The notes under the pieces: model-generated | The model's database searches: none | The model's input: the letters and a program-made list of their open reading frames with translations, nothing else | What the model was told of the DNA's origin: nothing | From: Photobacterium phosphoreum | GTDB taxonomy: Bacteria; Pseudomonadota; Gammaproteobacteria; Enterobacterales; Vibrionaceae | Length of the DNA: 64,000 nt | Assembly (NCBI RefSeq): GCF_002954725.1 | Contig: NZ_MSCQ01000001.1 | Span: 1,737,200 to 1,801,199, forward strand | Direction of reading: 5' to 3' | Shown: in pieces, positions 24,442 to 32,863 of the stretch | Numbering within the stretch: position 1 is the stretch's first letter | Layout of the letters: each line of letters opens with the position of its first letter | Translations under genes and position numbers: made by a program

Positions 24442-25356
24442 CTATCTATCTTTAGGATCTAACGCATCACGTAGACCATCACCGACATAGTTAAAACAGA
24501 ACAATGTGATCATCATAAATCCAGCAGGAAACAATAACTGCCAAATAGCCACTTCCATCGTTTGTGAGCCTTCATTCAATAATGCTCCCCAACTTGTCAT
24601 TGGTTCTTGTACTCCAAGCCCAAGGAAACTTAAGAAGGATTCAGTTAAGATCATCGCGGGTACTAACAAGGTTGAATAAACAGCAACAATACCTAACACG
24701 TTTGGCACAATATGACGGGTAATGATCCGCCAGCGGCTAACACCACTAACATGGGCTGCTTCAATGAACTCTTTACCTCGTAACGACAAGGTTTGACCAC
24801 GAACAATACGTGCCATATCCAGCCACGAAATAGCCCCGATAGCGATAAAGATCAGCATGATATTACGACCAAAAAAGGTCACTAATACGATCACAAAAAA
24901 CATAAACGGAATCGAATACAAAATTTCTAATATTCGCATCATGACCCGATCCGTTTTACCTCCAATAAAACCCGAAGCCGCGCCATAAAGTGTACCAATG
25001 ACCACTGCCACTAAAGCACCTAATAAACCAACCATCAATGAGATTCGACCGCCGACTAATGTGCGCGTATAAAGATCGCGCCCTAGACTATCGGTACCAA
25101 AGAAATGCCCTTCTGCCCCTAATGATGGCGCGGCATGTAACGCATACCAATCAGTATCATCAAACGCATATTGGCTCACCATAGGTCCAAAAATAACCGC
25201 CAGTGTAATTAGTCCTAAAATAACGAGTGACACCATCGCTGCTTTATTACGGAAAAAACGTGAGCGCGCATCTTGCCATAAACTACGACCTTCTATTTCA
25301 AGGCTTTCTGAAAATTTCTCCAGCGCTTCAATATTATCTTTTTTTGTTAAAATCAT
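24442..25356 (-). CDS. oppC: oligopeptide ABC transporter permease OppC
   Basis: Inner-membrane permease subunit, 304 residues. It has the N-terminal OppC extension with TM1 (MVSLVILGLITLAVIFGP), a periplasmic loop (HFFGTDSLGRDLYTRTLVGGR) and five further helices. The EAA loop that contacts the ATPases reads EFIEAAHVSGVSRWRIITRHIVPNV-like. It ends LRDALDPKDR as in the family. Start ATG with GAGG upstream, 13 bp after oppB. Confidence 0.97.
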   Translation of the reverse strand: MILTKKDNIEALEKFSESLEIEGRSLWQDARSRFFRNKAAMVSLVILGLITLAVIFGPMVSQYAFDDTDWYALHAAPSLGAEGHFFGTDSLGRDLYTRTLVGGRISLMVGLLGALVAVVIGTLYGAASGFIGGKTDRVMMRILEILYSIPFMFFVIVLVTFFGRNIMLIFIAIGAISWLDMARIVRGQTLSLRGKEFIEAAHVSGVSRWRIITRHIVPNVLGIVAVYSTLLVPAMILTESFLSFLGLGVQEPMTSWGALLNEGSQTMEVAIWQLLFPAGFMMITLFCFNYVGDGLRDALDPKDR

Positions 25357-25369
25357 AATTATCAGCCTC

Positions 25370-26290
25370 TTAGTAACGAATTTTAGGATCGATCATCGCT
25401 AACACAATATCGACAATAGCATTGAAGATAATCGTTAATGAGCCAATCAAAATCGTAATACCAAGCACTAACGAGTAATCACGATTAAAAGCAGCATTGA
25501 CAAACAACTTACCGATACCGGGCAGACCAAAAATAGTTTCAATCACAACAGAGCCCGTAATAATGCCGACAAAAGCAGGTCCCATGTATGACACCACAGG
25601 CAACAATGCCGGGCGTAAAGCATGCTTTAATATAATATGTCGGTAGCTCAATCCCTTAGCACGAGCAGTACGAATAAAGTTACTGTTTAAGGTTTCAATC
25701 ATGCTGCCACGGGTAATACGCGCAAAGGTAGCGACATACAGTAATGCCATCCCTAGCATTGGCAGAATAACAAACTTGAACGATCCATCTTGCCAGCCAC
25801 CAGCAGGTAGCCACTGTAAATTAATGGCGAAGATATAAATCAATACAGGGGCGAGAATAAAGGATGGCATCACCACCCCCGCCATCGCAGTGGACATGAT
25901 GGTGTAATCAAGCCACGTGTTTTGTTTTAATGCGGCAATGGTGCCGACAGTCACCCCCATCACCAATGCAAAAATAAACGCAAAAAAACCAATTTTGGCA
26001 GAGACGGGTAAGGCTTTAGAGACTAATTCGTTAACTGTAAAATCTTTATATTTAAATGAAGGCCCAAAATCCCCTTGAACAATATTGCCTAAATAGGTGA
26101 TGTATTGTTCAGAAACAGGTTTGTCTAAACCATATTTTGCTTCAATATTGGCAAGAACTTCCGGTGGTAAAGGGCGGTCTGAGGTAAAAGGGCTACCAGG
26201 GGCGAAGCGCATCAAAAAAAATGAGATAGTGATCAATACCAAAAGTGTCGGTATTGCTTCTAAAATCCTTTTAGCAATGAATTTAATCAT
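25370..26290 (-). CDS. oppB: oligopeptide ABC transporter permease OppB
   Basis: Inner-membrane permease, 306 residues, E. coli length. TM1 (AIPTLLVLITISFFLMRFAPG), the DPP/OPP N-terminal motif PGSPF, six helices, and the EAA loop with NFIRTARAKGLSYRHIILKHALRPA. Ends with MIDPKIRY, typical of the family. It lies 79 bp after oppA, with a strong hairpin between them that may set the OppA:permease ratio. Confidence 0.97.
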   Translation of the reverse strand: MIKFIAKRILEAIPTLLVLITISFFLMRFAPGSPFTSDRPLPPEVLANIEAKYGLDKPVSEQYITYLGNIVQGDFGPSFKYKDFTVNELVSKALPVSAKIGFFAFIFALVMGVTVGTIAALKQNTWLDYTIMSTAMAGVVMPSFILAPVLIYIFAINLQWLPAGGWQDGSFKFVILPMLGMALLYVATFARITRGSMIETLNSNFIRTARAKGLSYRHIILKHALRPALLPVVSYMGPAFVGIITGSVVIETIFGLPGIGKLFVNAAFNRDYSLVLGITILIGSLTIIFNAIVDIVLAMIDPKIRY

Positions 26291-26322
26291 ATAAAGCTAC
26301 CGTATTTACTGTGCATGCGGGC

Positions 26323-26346
26323 GCTGCCTTCATAGTAGAAGGCAGC
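26323..26346. repeat. 9-bp hairpin between oppA and oppB
   Basis: The arms gctgccttc and gaaggcagc are perfectly paired around a 6-base loop. No T tract follows on the minus strand, so it is more likely an mRNA-stabilising or partial-termination element than a full terminator. Differential oppA expression by such hairpins is common. Confidence 0.75.
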
Positions 26347-26369
26347 TAATTATTATTATGAAAAGCGTA

Positions 26370-28001
26370 CTATTTAGCGATGAAGTACATATCTTTAGAG
26401 TAGATATTATCTTCTGCATTCTTCATTGGGTAACCACCTAATTGAGGGTTAACCAATCGCGCATTAACATAGTGATAGATAGGCATAATTGGCATATCTT
26501 GCGCTAAACTTGCTTCTGCTCGTTTATAATCGGCTGCACGATCTGCCGCTGTTGGGGCAAGAATGGCATCCTCAATCGCTTTGTCATAATCAGCACTAGC
26601 ATATTTAGGGTAGTTCTGTGAGTGACCAGTGCGCATAATCGCTAAGAACGTTGAGGCTTCATTATAATCACCACACCAACCTGCACGAGACACATCAAAG
26701 TTACCTTGGCGCTTACTGTCTAAATAACTTTTCCACTCTTGGTTTTCTAATTGTGCTTCAACACCCAAACTTTTTTTCCACATTGATGCAATCGCAACCG
26801 CTATCTTTTTATGGTTTTCAGAGGTGTTGTACAACACTTTAAATGTCAGCGGATTATTCTGGTTATACCCAGCCGCTTCTAATAATGCTTTAGCTTTTTC
26901 TAAACGTTGTTTTTGATTTAATTTAGCGTAATCAGGCATTTCAACTTCAAGTCCGTTAGTTGCTAACGGCGTAAAGTTATACGCAGGCGTTTCACCTTTA
27001 CCGACAATAAATTTCGCTAATACGTCACGATCGATAGCATAAGATAACGCTTTACGTACATCGCTATTATCAAACGGTTTACGTGCCGTATTAAACTCAT
27101 AATAGTAAGAGCATAAATAAGGGGTTACTTTGACATCTTGCGGATAATCTTTGGTTAAACGCTTGAAATGTTCATTAGGCATTTCATACGTCATATCCAC
27201 TTCACCAGCAAGAAAACGATTCATTGCAGCAACTTGGTTTTCAATCGGTAAGAATGTCACTTGATTGATCACTGTCGCTTTATTATTCCAGTAATTATTA
27301 TTACGGGTTAATACAATACGTTCGTTCACAACCCAGTTATCAAGCTGATACGCACCGTTAGATACGTAATTGCCAACTTTAGTCCATTGATCACCAAACT
27401 TTTCAACAGCATTTTTATTAACAGGCTTCATTGAGGTATGTACAAGCATTGACGCAAAATAAGATAATGGCTTATCCAATATTACTTTTAATGTATGTGC
27501 ATCAACGGCTTCAACACCTAATGTCTCAGGGGATTTTTTACCTGCAATAATATCTGTGGCATTTAACATGGTGGTCATATCAAGGTATGACGCATAAGGT
27601 GACGCTGTTTTTGGATCAGCTAGACGACGCCATGTATAAACGAAATCATCAGCGGTTACCGCATCACCATTCGACCACTTAGCATCATCACGTAGATGAA
27701 AAATCCACGTTTTGTTATCTGTCGTTTGCCATGATTTAGCAACACCAGCGACCAAGTTGCCTTCAGCATCTTGATTAACTAAGCCTTCAAGTAAATCACG
27801 AATAACATTAGATTCAGGTACACCAGATACTTTTTGCGGATCAAGCGATTCTGGCTCAGTGCCATTCGCACGTACTAATTCTTGTTTATCCGCTAATTTA
27901 ATATCAGTGGGAACTTGTGCTGCAAAAGTTGAAAAAGAAGGAAGAGCAACAACGAGGCCTGCACCAAGTAACAAAGCTTGGGTAATTTTATTTTTATACA
28001 T
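26370..28001 (-). CDS. oppA: periplasmic oligopeptide-binding protein OppA
   Basis: Periplasmic receptor that delivers peptides to OppBCDF. The 543 residues start with a Sec signal peptide (residues ~1-27, cleaved near FAAQVP) and continue as an SBP family 5 protein (VRANGTEPESLDPQKVSGVPESN, WSNGDAVTADDFVYTWRRL, VRKALSYAIDRDVLAKFI, AGWCGDYNEASTFL). Start ATG with GGAG 7 bases upstream. First gene of the opp unit, behind a 454-bp upstream region. Confidence 0.97.
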   Translation of the reverse strand: MYKNKITQALLLGAGLVVALPSFSTFAAQVPTDIKLADKQELVRANGTEPESLDPQKVSGVPESNVIRDLLEGLVNQDAEGNLVAGVAKSWQTTDNKTWIFHLRDDAKWSNGDAVTADDFVYTWRRLADPKTASPYASYLDMTTMLNATDIIAGKKSPETLGVEAVDAHTLKVILDKPLSYFASMLVHTSMKPVNKNAVEKFGDQWTKVGNYVSNGAYQLDNWVVNERIVLTRNNNYWNNKATVINQVTFLPIENQVAAMNRFLAGEVDMTYEMPNEHFKRLTKDYPQDVKVTPYLCSYYYEFNTARKPFDNSDVRKALSYAIDRDVLAKFIVGKGETPAYNFTPLATNGLEVEMPDYAKLNQKQRLEKAKALLEAAGYNQNNPLTFKVLYNTSENHKKIAVAIASMWKKSLGVEAQLENQEWKSYLDSKRQGNFDVSRAGWCGDYNEASTFLAIMRTGHSQNYPKYASADYDKAIEDAILAPTAADRAADYKRAEASLAQDMPIMPIYHYVNARLVNPQLGGYPMKNAEDNIYSKDMYFIAK

Positions 28002-28403
28002 GTATTAACTCCAATACATCAATTATAACGTCCATGACATTCTCAGCAGGTCATATTAATTAATAACAAAATAGTAATTCTCTATCCTAGAGAACAACTA
28101 CCAAACCGAAGAATTATCTAAAACATTAACAGGAGTTATATTAATTAGCCACAAACAGACAAATGAAACACATTTAATACCAAACATTTACTTAACAACA
28201 CGTAACATTGACTAGATAAATGTTACATTTATAGGTTTTTACACCTATCATTGGTAAGGTTAAAGATATTAATATTATCAAAATGAGCTCATTATTACTT
28301 TTTTATGGTTATAATTTGTACATCAATCCTAAATTAGAATATAAAACCAATAAAACGCCTCACAACTAACCATAATGGAAACAATAACATTACAAATTAG
28401 ACA
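28002..28403. other. oppA upstream region
   Basis: About 400 bp, AT-rich, holding the oppA promoter (minus strand) and a long leader. No gene or recognised regulatory motif. The terminator of the small gene at 28456 faces into it from the left edge of that gene. Confidence 0.5.
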
Positions 28404-28432
28404 CAAAAAAAGGCACTACCTAAGTAATGCCC
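28404..28432 (-). terminator. rho-independent terminator of the small gene 28456-28620
   Basis: On the minus strand ggcattac/gtagtgcc (one G-U pair, 4-base loop) is followed by seven T. It lies 24 bp after the stop codon of the 54-residue frame, which supports that frame being a transcribed gene. Confidence 0.85.
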
Positions 28433-28455
28433 TTCTATATAATACTGCATAATGT

Positions 28456-28620
28456 TTACTTACTTTCGCTATCCAGTTTAATAAGCTGCTTGTCTTGACT
28501 CACCGCTTGCTCTTTTTGTTCCAGTAATAGCTGATCTTCATTGTCATGATGATGATTATCATTAACACCAATATCCGCCATCATCTGTTTGACTCTTTTA
28601 CAAGACATTCGTTTATGCAT
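28456..28620 (-). CDS. small hypothetical protein, 54 residues
   Basis: Not recognised. The frame encodes 54 residues with a basic Cys-containing N-terminus (MHKRMSCKRVKQMMADIG), a His/Asp stretch (NDNHHHDNED) and a Gln/Glu/Lys-rich C-terminal half that could form a helix (LLLEQKEQAVSQDKQ). No membrane segment or signal peptide. A GGAG ribosome site lies 9 bases before the ATG, and a good terminator follows the stop by 24 bp. These two signals together make a real gene likely despite the size. HHH with flanking acids could bind metal, but that is speculation. Confidence 0.6.
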   Translation of the reverse strand: MHKRMSCKRVKQMMADIGVNDNHHHDNEDQLLLEQKEQAVSQDKQLIKLDSESK

Positions 28621-28969
28621 TATCAACTTCTCCGCTGTTAAATGATGCCAGCAGACCTTTACTACTACTTCAACTACTTGGCCTTATACTAGCTAAATAA
28701 TATCTTTCTAAATCTTCACCTTATAAATATGGCACATCAATCATGATCTTACCGCTTCATTCACTGTATTTTTGCGTATTAATAACAAAAGGATCTTAAA
28801 ACAGTAACAGATAGATTATTTTATCTAACAACATCATAAGCTGGTAAAGATCCTATAAATTAGCTAATAAGCCCGCTACTATTTATCCACTAAGAAATAT
28901 ATCCTGCACCACCCTAAAATTCTTAGTAATACCTCTGTCATTTCATACGGTGAGAATAAGAGTAAAATT
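28621..28969. other. intergenic region between two small genes
   Basis: About 350 bp. It holds the presumed promoters of the two divergent small frames. A separated inverted repeat (aggatctt near 28791 with aagatcct near 28847) flanks an inner agat/atct stem. No known RNA recognised. Confidence 0.4.
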
Positions 28970-29074
28970 ATGAGACCTACAGGCTGCATTTCACGACCAA
29001 GTCCATCCCGTTTTCGTACAAGTTACGTACCTACAACAACCGCCAATAAAGATAAGAATAAAAATAAGAAATAA
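28970..29074 (+). CDS. candidate small basic protein, 34 residues
   Basis: Not recognised. ATG 28970 opens a 34-codon frame, MRPTGCISRPSPSRFRTSYV followed by a Thr/Asn/Lys-rich tail ending KNKNKK. It is strongly basic, with one Cys. An AAGAG sequence lies 7 bases upstream and a strong terminator 34 bp after the stop. The terminator also serves moaE, so it is weaker support than for the neighbouring small gene. The Arg/Pro/Ser composition differs from random AT-rich translation here. Confidence 0.4.
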   Translation: MRPTGCISRPSPSRFRTSYVPTTTANKDKNKNKK

Positions 29075-29107
29075 TATTTATCGTTAACCGTTATCGATAA
29101 CAAAGCA

Positions 29108-29142
29108 TAAAAAAAAGGAGCTAAAATTAGCTCCTTTTTTAT
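29108..29142. terminator. bidirectional terminator after moaE
   Basis: Stem ggagcta/tagctcc extended by A and T runs on both sides. It suits the moa operon (minus) and the small frame at 28970 (plus). Confidence 0.9.
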
Positions 29143-29156
29143 ATATCAAATTGTTA

Positions 29157-29600
29157 TCACGACCATCTATCAGCAGCAGAATTATCAGTTTCACGCGCAT
29201 CGACCCAGCGACTTTCTGATGGCGTTTGTTCTTTCTTCCAAAACGGTGCTTTGGTTTTTAAGTAATCCATAATAAATTCACAGGCTTCAAATGCAGCACC
29301 ACGATGAGCACTTGTTACACCAACAAAAACTATTTGATCACCTAAATCAAGATCACCCACACGGTGAATAACACGTGTTTGTAATAACGGCCAACGGCTA
29401 CGCGCTTGCACAATAATGTCTTGCAGCGCTTTTTCTGTCATACCAGGATAATGCTCTAACGATAAACCTGTTACTGCATCACCTTGGTTAAAATCACGTA
29501 CTTTACCAATAAACGTTACTACTGCACCCGCTTCATTACCTTCAGCAAGTTTGGTGTATTCATCAGCAACAGAAAAATCCTCATGTTGAACTGAAATCAT
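29157..29600 (-). CDS. moaE: molybdopterin synthase catalytic subunit MoaE
   Basis: Large subunit of molybdopterin synthase, which transfers sulfur from MoaD thiocarboxylate to cyclic pyranopterin. The frame is open to 29645, but ATG 29600 (MISVQHEDFSVADEYTKL) lies right after the moaD stop, behind GGGGG, and gives 147 residues (E. coli 150). Family motifs: GAVVTFIGKVRDFN, LEHYPGMTEKAL, VFVGVTSAHRGAAFEACEFI and the active-site Lys in YLKTKAPFWKKE. Last gene of moaACDE. Confidence 0.96.
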   Translation of the reverse strand: MISVQHEDFSVADEYTKLAEGNEAGAVVTFIGKVRDFNQGDAVTGLSLEHYPGMTEKALQDIIVQARSRWPLLQTRVIHRVGDLDLGDQIVFVGVTSAHRGAAFEACEFIMDYLKTKAPFWKKEQTPSESRWVDARETDNSAADRWS

Positions 29601-29601
29601 A

Positions 29602-29847
29602 TTAACCCCCAGTAACGGGTGGGAAGAAAGCGACTTCATCACCATCTTTAATCGCAGTATCTAAGTGACAAATTGTTTGATTAACCGCAACCAATAATTT
29701 GCCTGACTCTAACGCTAACTGCCATTTATCACCACGGCTTAACAAGGCTTGACGTAAATCATCAGCGGTTGCAAATTCCGCTGCAACCTCAATCTTATCA
29801 ATACCTACTAACTCTTTAATTTGAGCGAAAAACAATACATTAATCAT
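29602..29847 (-). CDS. moaD: molybdopterin synthase sulfur-carrier subunit MoaD
   Basis: Ubiquitin-fold sulfur carrier of 81 residues ending VTGG; the terminal Gly-Gly is adenylated by MoeB and thiocarboxylated. The preceding [14 protein letters not shown] block is typical. ATG overlaps the moaC stop by 4 bases (ATGA), and the stop is one base before the moaE ATG, so moaC-D-E are translationally coupled. Confidence 0.96.
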   Translation of the reverse strand: MINVLFFAQIKELVGIDKIEVAAEFATADDLRQALLSRGDKWQLALESGKLLVAVNQTICHLDTAIKDGDEVAFFPPVTGG

Positions 29848-30323
29848 GCTTCTGCCTTAAAGTGACCTGATTTTCCGCCCGTTTTTTCAAGTAAGCGTAC
29901 TTGACTAATAACCATGTCTTTTTGAACCGCTTTACACATATCGTAAATGGTTAACGCCGCAACAGATGCCGCTGTTAATGCTTCCATTTCAACGCCCGTT
30001 TTACCAGCAAGCTTACAGCAAGATTCAATACGAACTTTATTCTCAGCAGGTATCGCTTGCAACTGAACTTCAACTTTCGTCAGTAATAATGGGTGACATA
30101 ATGGAATTAAATCCCATGTTTTCTTGGCTGCTTGAATACCCGCAATACGTGCTGTCGCAAACACGTCACCCTTATGATGCTGACCTGAAACAATCAATGC
30201 TAATGTTGCGGGTGCCATGTGTACAAAGGCTTCTGCGCGCGCTTCTCGTACTGTTTCAGCTTTTGCCGAAACATCAACCATGTTAGCTTCACCTGAAGCA
30301 TTAATATGGGTAAACTGATTCAT
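29844..30323 (-). CDS. moaC: cyclic pyranopterin monophosphate synthase MoaC
   Basis: Acts with MoaA in converting GTP to cyclic pyranopterin. The frame is open to 30359, but ATG 30323 ([23 protein letters not shown]) follows GGGAA and gives 159 residues, near E. coli MoaC. Family motifs: [53 protein letters not shown]. It follows moaA directly; moaB, which sits between them in E. coli, is absent. Confidence 0.96.
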   Translation of the reverse strand: MNQFTHINASGEANMVDVSAKAETVREARAEAFVHMAPATLALIVSGQHHKGDVFATARIAGIQAAKKTWDLIPLCHPLLLTKVEVQLQAIPAENKVRIESCCKLAGKTGVEMEALTAASVAALTIYDMCKAVQKDMVISQVRLLEKTGGKSGHFKAEA

Positions 30324-30414
30324 TTTATATTCCCAATAAAAGCAATAACTTAAACACAATCAAAATGCTTATCTCGATTGCTTATTTATTATTTATTATC
30401 ATTCTTCGTACTAT

Positions 30415-31404
30415 TTAGCCGCCAATAGATGCAAGGTTTGGCGTCATGCCCGTTTTACCTTCATCGAGGAAGTGGCTGACCGCTTTTGTGTTTAAACTGG
30501 TTTGAATACGCTCAATGAGTTGTGGCTGCTGGCTATCATCTGCCAACAAATCGCGTAACTCGACACCATCTTCACCAAATAGACACAGGTGTAATTTACC
30601 TTTGGCTGAAATACGAAGACGATTACAGCTTTCACAAAAATTCTTTTCATATGGCATGATAAGGCCAATTTCACCAATATAATCAGGGTGATAAAAAACT
30701 TGTGCCGGGCCATCATTATTATCTTTAACTTTCAATAACCATCCATTCGCAATGAGATGATTACGAATACTCACACCTGAAACATGATGTTTACTAAAAA
30801 GACTGTCCATTTCACCAGTTTGCATTAACTCGATAAAACGTAATTGAATCGGGCGAGTTTTGATCCATTCTAAAAACTTCGGCAGTTCTTGAGAATTAAG
30901 ATCTTTCAGTAATACGGTATTAATTTTAACTTGCTCAAATCCAGCATCAAAAGCCGCATCAATGCCTTCCATTACCTGATGAAACATATTTTCACCGGTA
31001 ATTTGGTAAAACATTTTAGGATCTAAACTATCAACACTGACATTAATGTGTGTGAGCCCTGCCTGACGCCATTCATGGACATGTTTCGCCATACGGTAGC
31101 CATTAGTGGTCGTCGCCACCTTAGTGATGCCTGGTTGGCTCGCTACGGTACGAATAATATCAGTAAAATCACGACGCAAACTAGGCTCTCCGCCAGTTAT
31201 ACGTACTTTGGTTGTACCACAATCAGCAAAAGCTGCTGTCACTCGATGAATTTCATCCAAGGTTAAAAAAGAAGGTTTCTTCTTATCCGTCGGTTGATAA
31301 CCATCAGGCAGGCAGTAAGTACATTTAAAGTTACACACATCGGTAACTGAGAGTCGTAAATAATAAAATTTACGATGAAAACTATCTTCTAATTGTTTAG
31401 CCAC
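30415..31404 (-). CDS. moaA: GTP 3',8-cyclase MoaA (radical SAM)
   Basis: First enzyme of molybdenum cofactor synthesis; uses SAM and two 4Fe-4S clusters to rearrange GTP. The start is GTG 31404 ([20 protein letters not shown]), 6 bases after AAGG; an upstream in-frame ATG would interrupt the riboswitch. This gives 329 residues, the E. coli length. N-terminal cluster [16 protein letters not shown] for SAM, second cluster CESCNR with a Cys 14 residues on, and the functional C-terminal Gly-Gly (LASIGG). First gene of the moa unit. Confidence 0.97.
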   Translation of the reverse strand: MAKQLEDSFHRKFYYLRLSVTDVCNFKCTYCLPDGYQPTDKKKPSFLTLDEIHRVTAAFADCGTTKVRITGGEPSLRRDFTDIIRTVASQPGITKVATTTNGYRMAKHVHEWRQAGLTHINVSVDSLDPKMFYQITGENMFHQVMEGIDAAFDAGFEQVKINTVLLKDLNSQELPKFLEWIKTRPIQLRFIELMQTGEMDSLFSKHHVSGVSIRNHLIANGWLLKVKDNNDGPAQVFYHPDYIGEIGLIMPYEKNFCESCNRLRISAKGKLHLCLFGEDGVELRDLLADDSQQPQLIERIQTSLNTKAVSHFLDEGKTGMTPNLASIGG

Positions 31405-31480
31405 GGAACACCTTTCCAAATGCGGGAGGCCAGTTCATTTCTAAACCAACCCTGGTGACATTATGTCACTGGCGTTAATC
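31405..31480 (-). promoter_or_regulatory. Moco riboswitch (MOCO RNA motif) upstream of moaA
   Basis: Read on the minus strand, the leader contains the blocks gtgacataatgtcac (hairpin), accaggg, agaaatga, gcctcccg and ggaaaggtgt, in that order just before the GTG. The same blocks in the same order form the core of the Moco RNA upstream of E. coli moaA as I remember it. A closing helix gccagt/actggc (31473 side with 31431 side) encloses the middle hairpins. The ribosome-binding AAGG (31411-31414) is inside the conserved 3' block, so control of translation initiation is likely. The 5' boundary may extend to about 31545. Confidence 0.82.
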
Positions 31481-31750
31481 ACTTATTGACTCTTGATTAT
31501 TCTTTTATGAATCAATCAAACAGCGCGTAGCAACTTAGTGAAAAAAGCTCGGAGTTATGGCAGTTATGCACATCAGTCGTTGATGAACTATTAATGTTAC
31601 ACAACGGCATGTCTTATTTAAAAGTATCAGAGTTTTTCGAAAATTGACAAATAACTGAAAAAAACAGGCTGACATTCTACCTTTCGAGCTGAAACACGAC
31701 AATACTAGTTAGGTATTTAACGCTAAAATGATGTCAATAGTGGAGGATTT
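31481..31750. other. divergent region between moaA and the 75-residue gene
   Basis: Holds the moaA promoter (minus) and the promoter of the 31751 gene (plus). No gene. No recognised ModE- or FNR-type site. Confidence 0.45.
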
Positions 31751-31978
31751 ATGTCCAATATAATCGAATCAGCAACACTGGATGATATTGCTCTTTATCT
31801 ACAACGAGAAGAAAGTCTTGATTCGGATTCTGCGCATACGGCTGCTCAACAGGTACTCGGTAATTTTATCGAAATGCGTAATAAAGGATTAATTAAAGGT
31901 TGGTATTTTGATGATTTTGGCCACTTAGAATTATTGCCAACCGACAGTATTCAATTATGGATTGATCAAACGAAGTGA
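31751..31978 (+). CDS. small hypothetical protein, 75 residues
   Basis: Not recognised. The frame is preceded by a strong GTGGAGG ribosome site 4 bases from the ATG, which makes it a convincing gene. The protein is acidic and soluble, probably helical in the first 50 residues (ATLDDIALYLQREESLDSD, HTAAQQVLGNFIEMRNKG), then GWYFDDFGHLELLP and a short tail ending DQTK. No Cys, signal peptide or membrane segment. It stands alone between divergent moaA and the LON-domain gene 156-195 bp downstream. Confidence 0.75.
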   Translation: MSNIIESATLDDIALYLQREESLDSDSAHTAAQQVLGNFIEMRNKGLIKGWYFDDFGHLELLPTDSIQLWIDQTK

Positions 31979-32173
31979 AGTCACTAGGCATAATGGTTTT
32001 TATTTTGCGCGTAAATATGACCGAGTAGTCATGATTTCTCAACAAGAATAATCAAACCGTGATTGTTTATTTATTTAAAATCAGTCAGTTGATTTATTAA
32101 TAACGTTTTAGTTCGACTTCGGCACCAGACTTGCTTGTCTACAAAAGAAGACATCTCAAACAATAGTGTCATC

Positions 32174-32752
32174 ATGACTACTCTAAATATGCCTTTATTA
32201 TTTCAAAAACGCCATATTCTGCCTACGGGACGGATGCAACTCCATTTATCTTCAATTACACATACCGCAATATTAAAAGCTATTTTATCATCAAAGATTG
32301 GCATCGGTATTTGTATGGTTAGCAATAAATCGTCACAACAACAGATATACGACATTGGTACCCGCGTTACGATTGAGGACTTTAACAAAAAACCAAACAA
32401 CCACTTGATTAAATTAAATATTTACGGACAAGAACTGTTTAAAATTACAACTATTGAAGAATGTGATAATGATATTATATGGGGAAAATGCCAACAACTT
32501 CCTCAATGGCCTGTGCATCGTATCGCCACAGAACAGCAATTACTCGCGGTACGATTAAAAGTCATGTTTAACAAACATCCCGATTTAAAAAAGTTACACT
32601 ACCAACATGAATTTAATAATTTAAGCTGGTTGTGCCAGCGCTGGCTTGAAATATTACCAGTACCCGCCCAAGAAAAACAAATTTTACTCAATCATCCTGA
32701 TTGTCTTCATGCCTGTGATTACTTAATGAGCATGATTCAAACCCATCATTAA
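32174..32752 (+). CDS. LON substrate-binding-domain protein
   Basis: Resembles stand-alone proteins containing only the N-terminal substrate-binding domain of Lon protease. The pattern LPLF...LPTGRMQLHL is seen as MPLLFQKRHILPTGRMQLHL, followed by GIGICMV, DIGTRVTIEDF and a helical C-terminal half (residues ~125-190). No AAA+ or protease domain is present, so it cannot degrade proteins alone. The start is uncertain: ATG 32174 gives 192 residues, whereas the frame is open from TTG 32135. Function unknown; chaperone-like peptide binding is a guess. Same strand as ybhK, 111 bp away. Confidence 0.7.
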   Translation: MTTLNMPLLFQKRHILPTGRMQLHLSSITHTAILKAILSSKIGIGICMVSNKSSQQQIYDIGTRVTIEDFNKKPNNHLIKLNIYGQELFKITTIEECDNDIIWGKCQQLPQWPVHRIATEQQLLAVRLKVMFNKHPDLKKLHYQHEFNNLSWLCQRWLEILPVPAQEKQILLNHPDCLHACDYLMSMIQTHH

Positions 32753-32863
32753 CTCACCCCATCGCTAATATTTCTCATATTAAAATGAACATAAACCAAT
32801 AAATGCACTAATCCATATCATTTGTTAAAATATACTCATAAAATAATAATTAGAACCCATATT

